Of a DNA stretch of 6,815 nt, positions 5,606-6,815 are shown piece after piece. The notes below the pieces were generated by a model. It had not been told where the DNA came from. It did not search any database and worked only from the letters and a program-made list of their open reading frames with translations. Position numbers and translations under genes: made by a program. The stretch is taken from the NCBI GenBank assembly GCA_964435625.1, contig CAYTAG010000190.1:1-6815 (forward strand). Direction: 5' to 3'. This DNA comes from PXRE01 sp964435625 (GTDB lineage Archaea > Halobacteriota > Halobacteria > Halobacteriales > PXRE01). The stretch's first letter is position 1; the number at the start of each line of letters is the position of its first letter.

Positions 5606-5854
5606 GTGGCCCGGGTCACCCCCCGGCTCGTCGCCGGCGACCGCCCCCGGCTCACGCTGGTCGGCGGGGGCCTGGGCGTCGGCTCGGTCGTCGGCGCCCT
5701 GGTCGGCGCCGTCGCCGCCGGACTCGTCGCTGGCCTGGGCGTCGGCGCTGCCGGTGGTGGCGTCCTCGGGGCACTCCTCGCGGGCGTCCTCGCGCTCTCG
5801 GTCGCGGACGAAACGCTGGCGGAAAGGAACGCAACGGTCCGGGAGGAGAACTAG
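5606..5854 (+). CDS. Small glycine-rich membrane protein (82 aa)
   Basis: From GTG 5606 the frame gives 82 residues starting MARVTPRLVAGDRPRLTLVG. A long Gly/Ala/Val/Leu region (about residues 17-67) with GxxxG-type spacing can form two closely packed membrane helices, and a hydrophilic tail (ADETLAERNATVREEN) follows. Almost every third codon position is G or C, which favours a real gene over the open frames on the other strand. A longer start at ATG 5522 would overlap the 5' end of the opposite doxX gene and give an uncharacteristic Ser/Trp/Cys-containing N-terminus, so I prefer the GTG. Function is unknown; glycine-zipper segments usually mean helix packing or oligomers in membranes. It sits between two doxX paralogues, in the opposite orientation. 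Confidence 0.6.
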   Translation: MARVTPRLVAGDRPRLTLVGGGLGVGSVVGALVGAVAAGLVAGLGVGAAGGGVLGALLAGVLALSVADETLAERNATVREEN

Positions 5855-5948
5855 CCGCCGGGACGAAAAGGGACCGCCCAGCGGGCGTGGAACGTCGGGT
5901 CCGCTCCCGTCGTGAACGCTATCGACGTGGGACCGTGAAAACGACGGG

Positions 5949-5958
5949 TATTTTATTT
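5949..5958 (+). terminator. Probable T-rich terminator for the small membrane gene
   Basis: TATTTTATTT is the only T-rich run downstream of the gene ending at 5854, about 95 nt after its stop. Archaeal transcription commonly ends at such non-template T stretches. The position between convergent genes supports this. Confidence 0.35.
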
Positions 5959-5982
5959 CGATTCGGGGTGCTCGGAAGCCGC

Positions 5983-6560
5983 TCACCCGAGGACGTACTC
6001 CAGCTTCGGGTACCGCTCGACGAGCGGTTCCCCGTCGACCTCGTACTGCTCGATGTACGCGTCCAGGCCGAGGATCCGGCCGGCGCCGAAGGCGGCGACC
6101 GACAGGAACACCAGCGCGTACGCGAAGTCGCCGTTGATGAGGCCGTGTTCGACGCTCCAGTTCCCGAAGTAAAACAGGAACATCATGAGCGCGCCGAAGA
6201 ACGCGGCCAGGCGGGTGGCCCCGCCGACCAGCAGGCCGAGGCCGATCAGGACCTCGCCCCACGGCACCGCGACGTTCACGAAGTCGACGAACCACGGCGT
6301 CGACCCCATCCAGGCGAACATCGCCTCCAGGGGGTTGCCGTTGGTCGACGCGACGTTCGACAGGTAGCCCCCGGCGGACCACCCGGACGCGAGCACCTTG
6401 TCGAGGCCGGACGCGAGGAACGCCCAGCCCATCATGAGCCGCAAGACAGGACGAACCACGCGCTGAGGCTGTGGGCGCGTCCGGTGACGGTGACGTCGCC
6501 GATCTTGCTCTGGAATACGTTCGGGCCGACGGAGTTCTGCTTGGTTGCTATCTCGTTCAC
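5983..6560 (-). pseudogene. DoxX family membrane protein, frameshifted
   Basis: Two frames join into one DoxX protein of about 192 residues. The first runs from GTG 6560 and gives MNEIATKQNSVGPNVFQSKI, continuing to AWFVLS. The frame is then lost and meets TGA at 6432-6434. The rest continues in another frame from TTG at 6442-6444: LRLMMGWAFLASGLDKVL, four membrane helices in total, and GAGRILGLDAYIEQYE. It ends at a TGA with YPKLEYVLG. A single missing base near 6444-6447 (CTGTCTTG where CTGTCxTTG is needed) restores everything. A TATA-like box 29 nt before the GTG gives a leaderless start; the more usual ATG at 6551 is ATA. It may be a true pseudogene, a sequencing error, or translated from the internal ATG at 6435 (150 residues). 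It is a paralogue of the doxX at 4998-5528. Confidence 0.82.
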
Positions 6561-6584
6561 CAACTATAGAGACGACCGGAGGAA

Positions 6585-6594
6585 CGATATAACG
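6585..6594 (-). promoter_or_regulatory. TATA box of the frameshifted doxX
   Basis: On the minus strand GTTATATCG lies centred 29 nt before the GTG at 6560. The spacing supports a leaderless mRNA starting at or just before that GTG rather than at the ATA nine bases later. Confidence 0.55.
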
Positions 6595-6698
6595 GGTACC
6601 CGATTCTCCAGGGCCGAGAAAGCGAAGACGGCGTCGGGGTAACCCCACGTCAGGCGGCGCGTCGGGTCCTGGCCCGCCCCGGCGAGTCCGAAGCTTGG

Positions 6699-6815
6699 TC
6701 AGCCGCGGAGGCCGCGCTCCCCCCCGCATCCACAGGGACCGAGCCACCCTCCACAACCGCAAGGTATCGCACATCCCCCACAACCGCAGAGGGTCGCGCA
6801 TCCCCCACAACCGCA
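6699..6815 (-). CDS. Cys/Gly 9-residue-repeat protein, C-terminal end (5' part outside window)
   Basis: This minus-strand frame is open from the right edge to TGA (6699-6701), giving 38 residues. It consists of four 9-residue units: CGCGGCATL, CGCGGCAIP, CGCGGWLGP, CGCGGERGL, then RG. There are ten cysteines, with the third Cys lost in the last two units. Such Cys-Gly arrays occur in metal-binding proteins and in precursors of azole-modified peptides (the heterocycloanthracin/sonorensin type of Bacillus); which, if either, applies is unknown. Caution is needed: all three minus frames are open here, third-position G/C is lower than in neighbouring genes, and the start is not visible. The choice of frame rests on conservation of Cys and Gly across units. 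It lies 138 bp upstream of the broken doxX on the same strand, which has its own promoter. Confidence 0.42.
   Translation of the reverse strand, partial: CGCGGCATLCGCGGCAIPCGCGGWLGPCGCGGERGLRG
6735..6815. repeat. 27-nt tandem repeat at the right edge
   Basis: CATCCCCCACAACCGCA occurs exactly at 6772-6788 and 6799-6815, 27 nt apart, and CCACAACCGCA again at 6751-6761, also in phase. A degenerate fourth unit covers 6708-6734. The period is a multiple of three, as expected for a repeat inside coding DNA, and the array continues beyond the window. Confidence 0.85.

Noticed and set aside
4302..5915. A 537-residue open frame on the plus strand
   Set aside because: It runs antisense through halocyanin, doxX and across the small membrane gene in another frame, with low-complexity sequence and no recognisable domain.
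5983..6810. The full 275-residue minus-strand open frame as a single protein
   Set aside because: Only the last ~153 residues are DoxX. The Arg/Pro-rich front part is out of frame with the true N-terminus found at 6447-6560 and with the Cys/Gly repeat frame.
6735..6815. CRISPR array
   Set aside because: The repeats abut with no spacers, have a 27-nt period in codon phase and diverge gradually, which is a coding tandem repeat.

Overview
The window looks like chromosomal or accessory DNA of a halophilic archaeon (Halobacteria). It is very GC-rich with G/C at third codon positions. The soluble proteins are strongly acidic. There is a twin-arginine halocyanin lipoprotein. Several genes begin about 25-32 nt downstream of a short A/T-rich box with no ribosome binding site, the pattern of leaderless haloarchaeal transcripts. 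No rRNA, tRNA, CRISPR array, integrase or transposase was found.

Left part (1-2130): the 3' end of a potassium-channel-like pore protein; a Fic/Doc-family toxin-like gene with no recognisable Phd-type partner upstream; a 44-residue acidic gene behind its own promoter box, followed by an 11-bp perfect hairpin; a 54-residue acidic gene on the minus strand; and about 430 bp without a gene. That gap holds a ~100-bp imperfect palindromic element and a 27-nt degenerate repeat ending in a small palindrome. It is followed by an orphan HicB-type antitoxin with no hicA beside it, whose reading frame continues past the stop in a suggestive way. This resembles accessory or toxin-antitoxin debris territory.

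Right part (2130-6815): three DoxX-family membrane proteins, a MATE-family multidrug/Na+ type exporter, a halocyanin (type 1 blue copper lipoprotein) and a small glycine-zipper membrane protein. All but the first doxX and the glycine-zipper gene lie on the minus strand. The second and third DoxX proteins are clear paralogues. The third is broken by a one-base frameshift and carries ATA where an ATG might be expected, although a GTG three codons earlier fits the promoter. At the right edge is the 3' end of a minus-strand reading frame made of 9-residue Cys/Gly repeats (CGCGGC type), the most unusual item in the window.

The copper protein and the DoxX proteins suggest membrane redox or thiol/oxidative-stress functions, but the genes have separate promoters and no single operon is evident. 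The functional link is inference. The Cys/Gly repeat protein could be a metal-binding protein or the precursor of a modified peptide. Only its end is visible.
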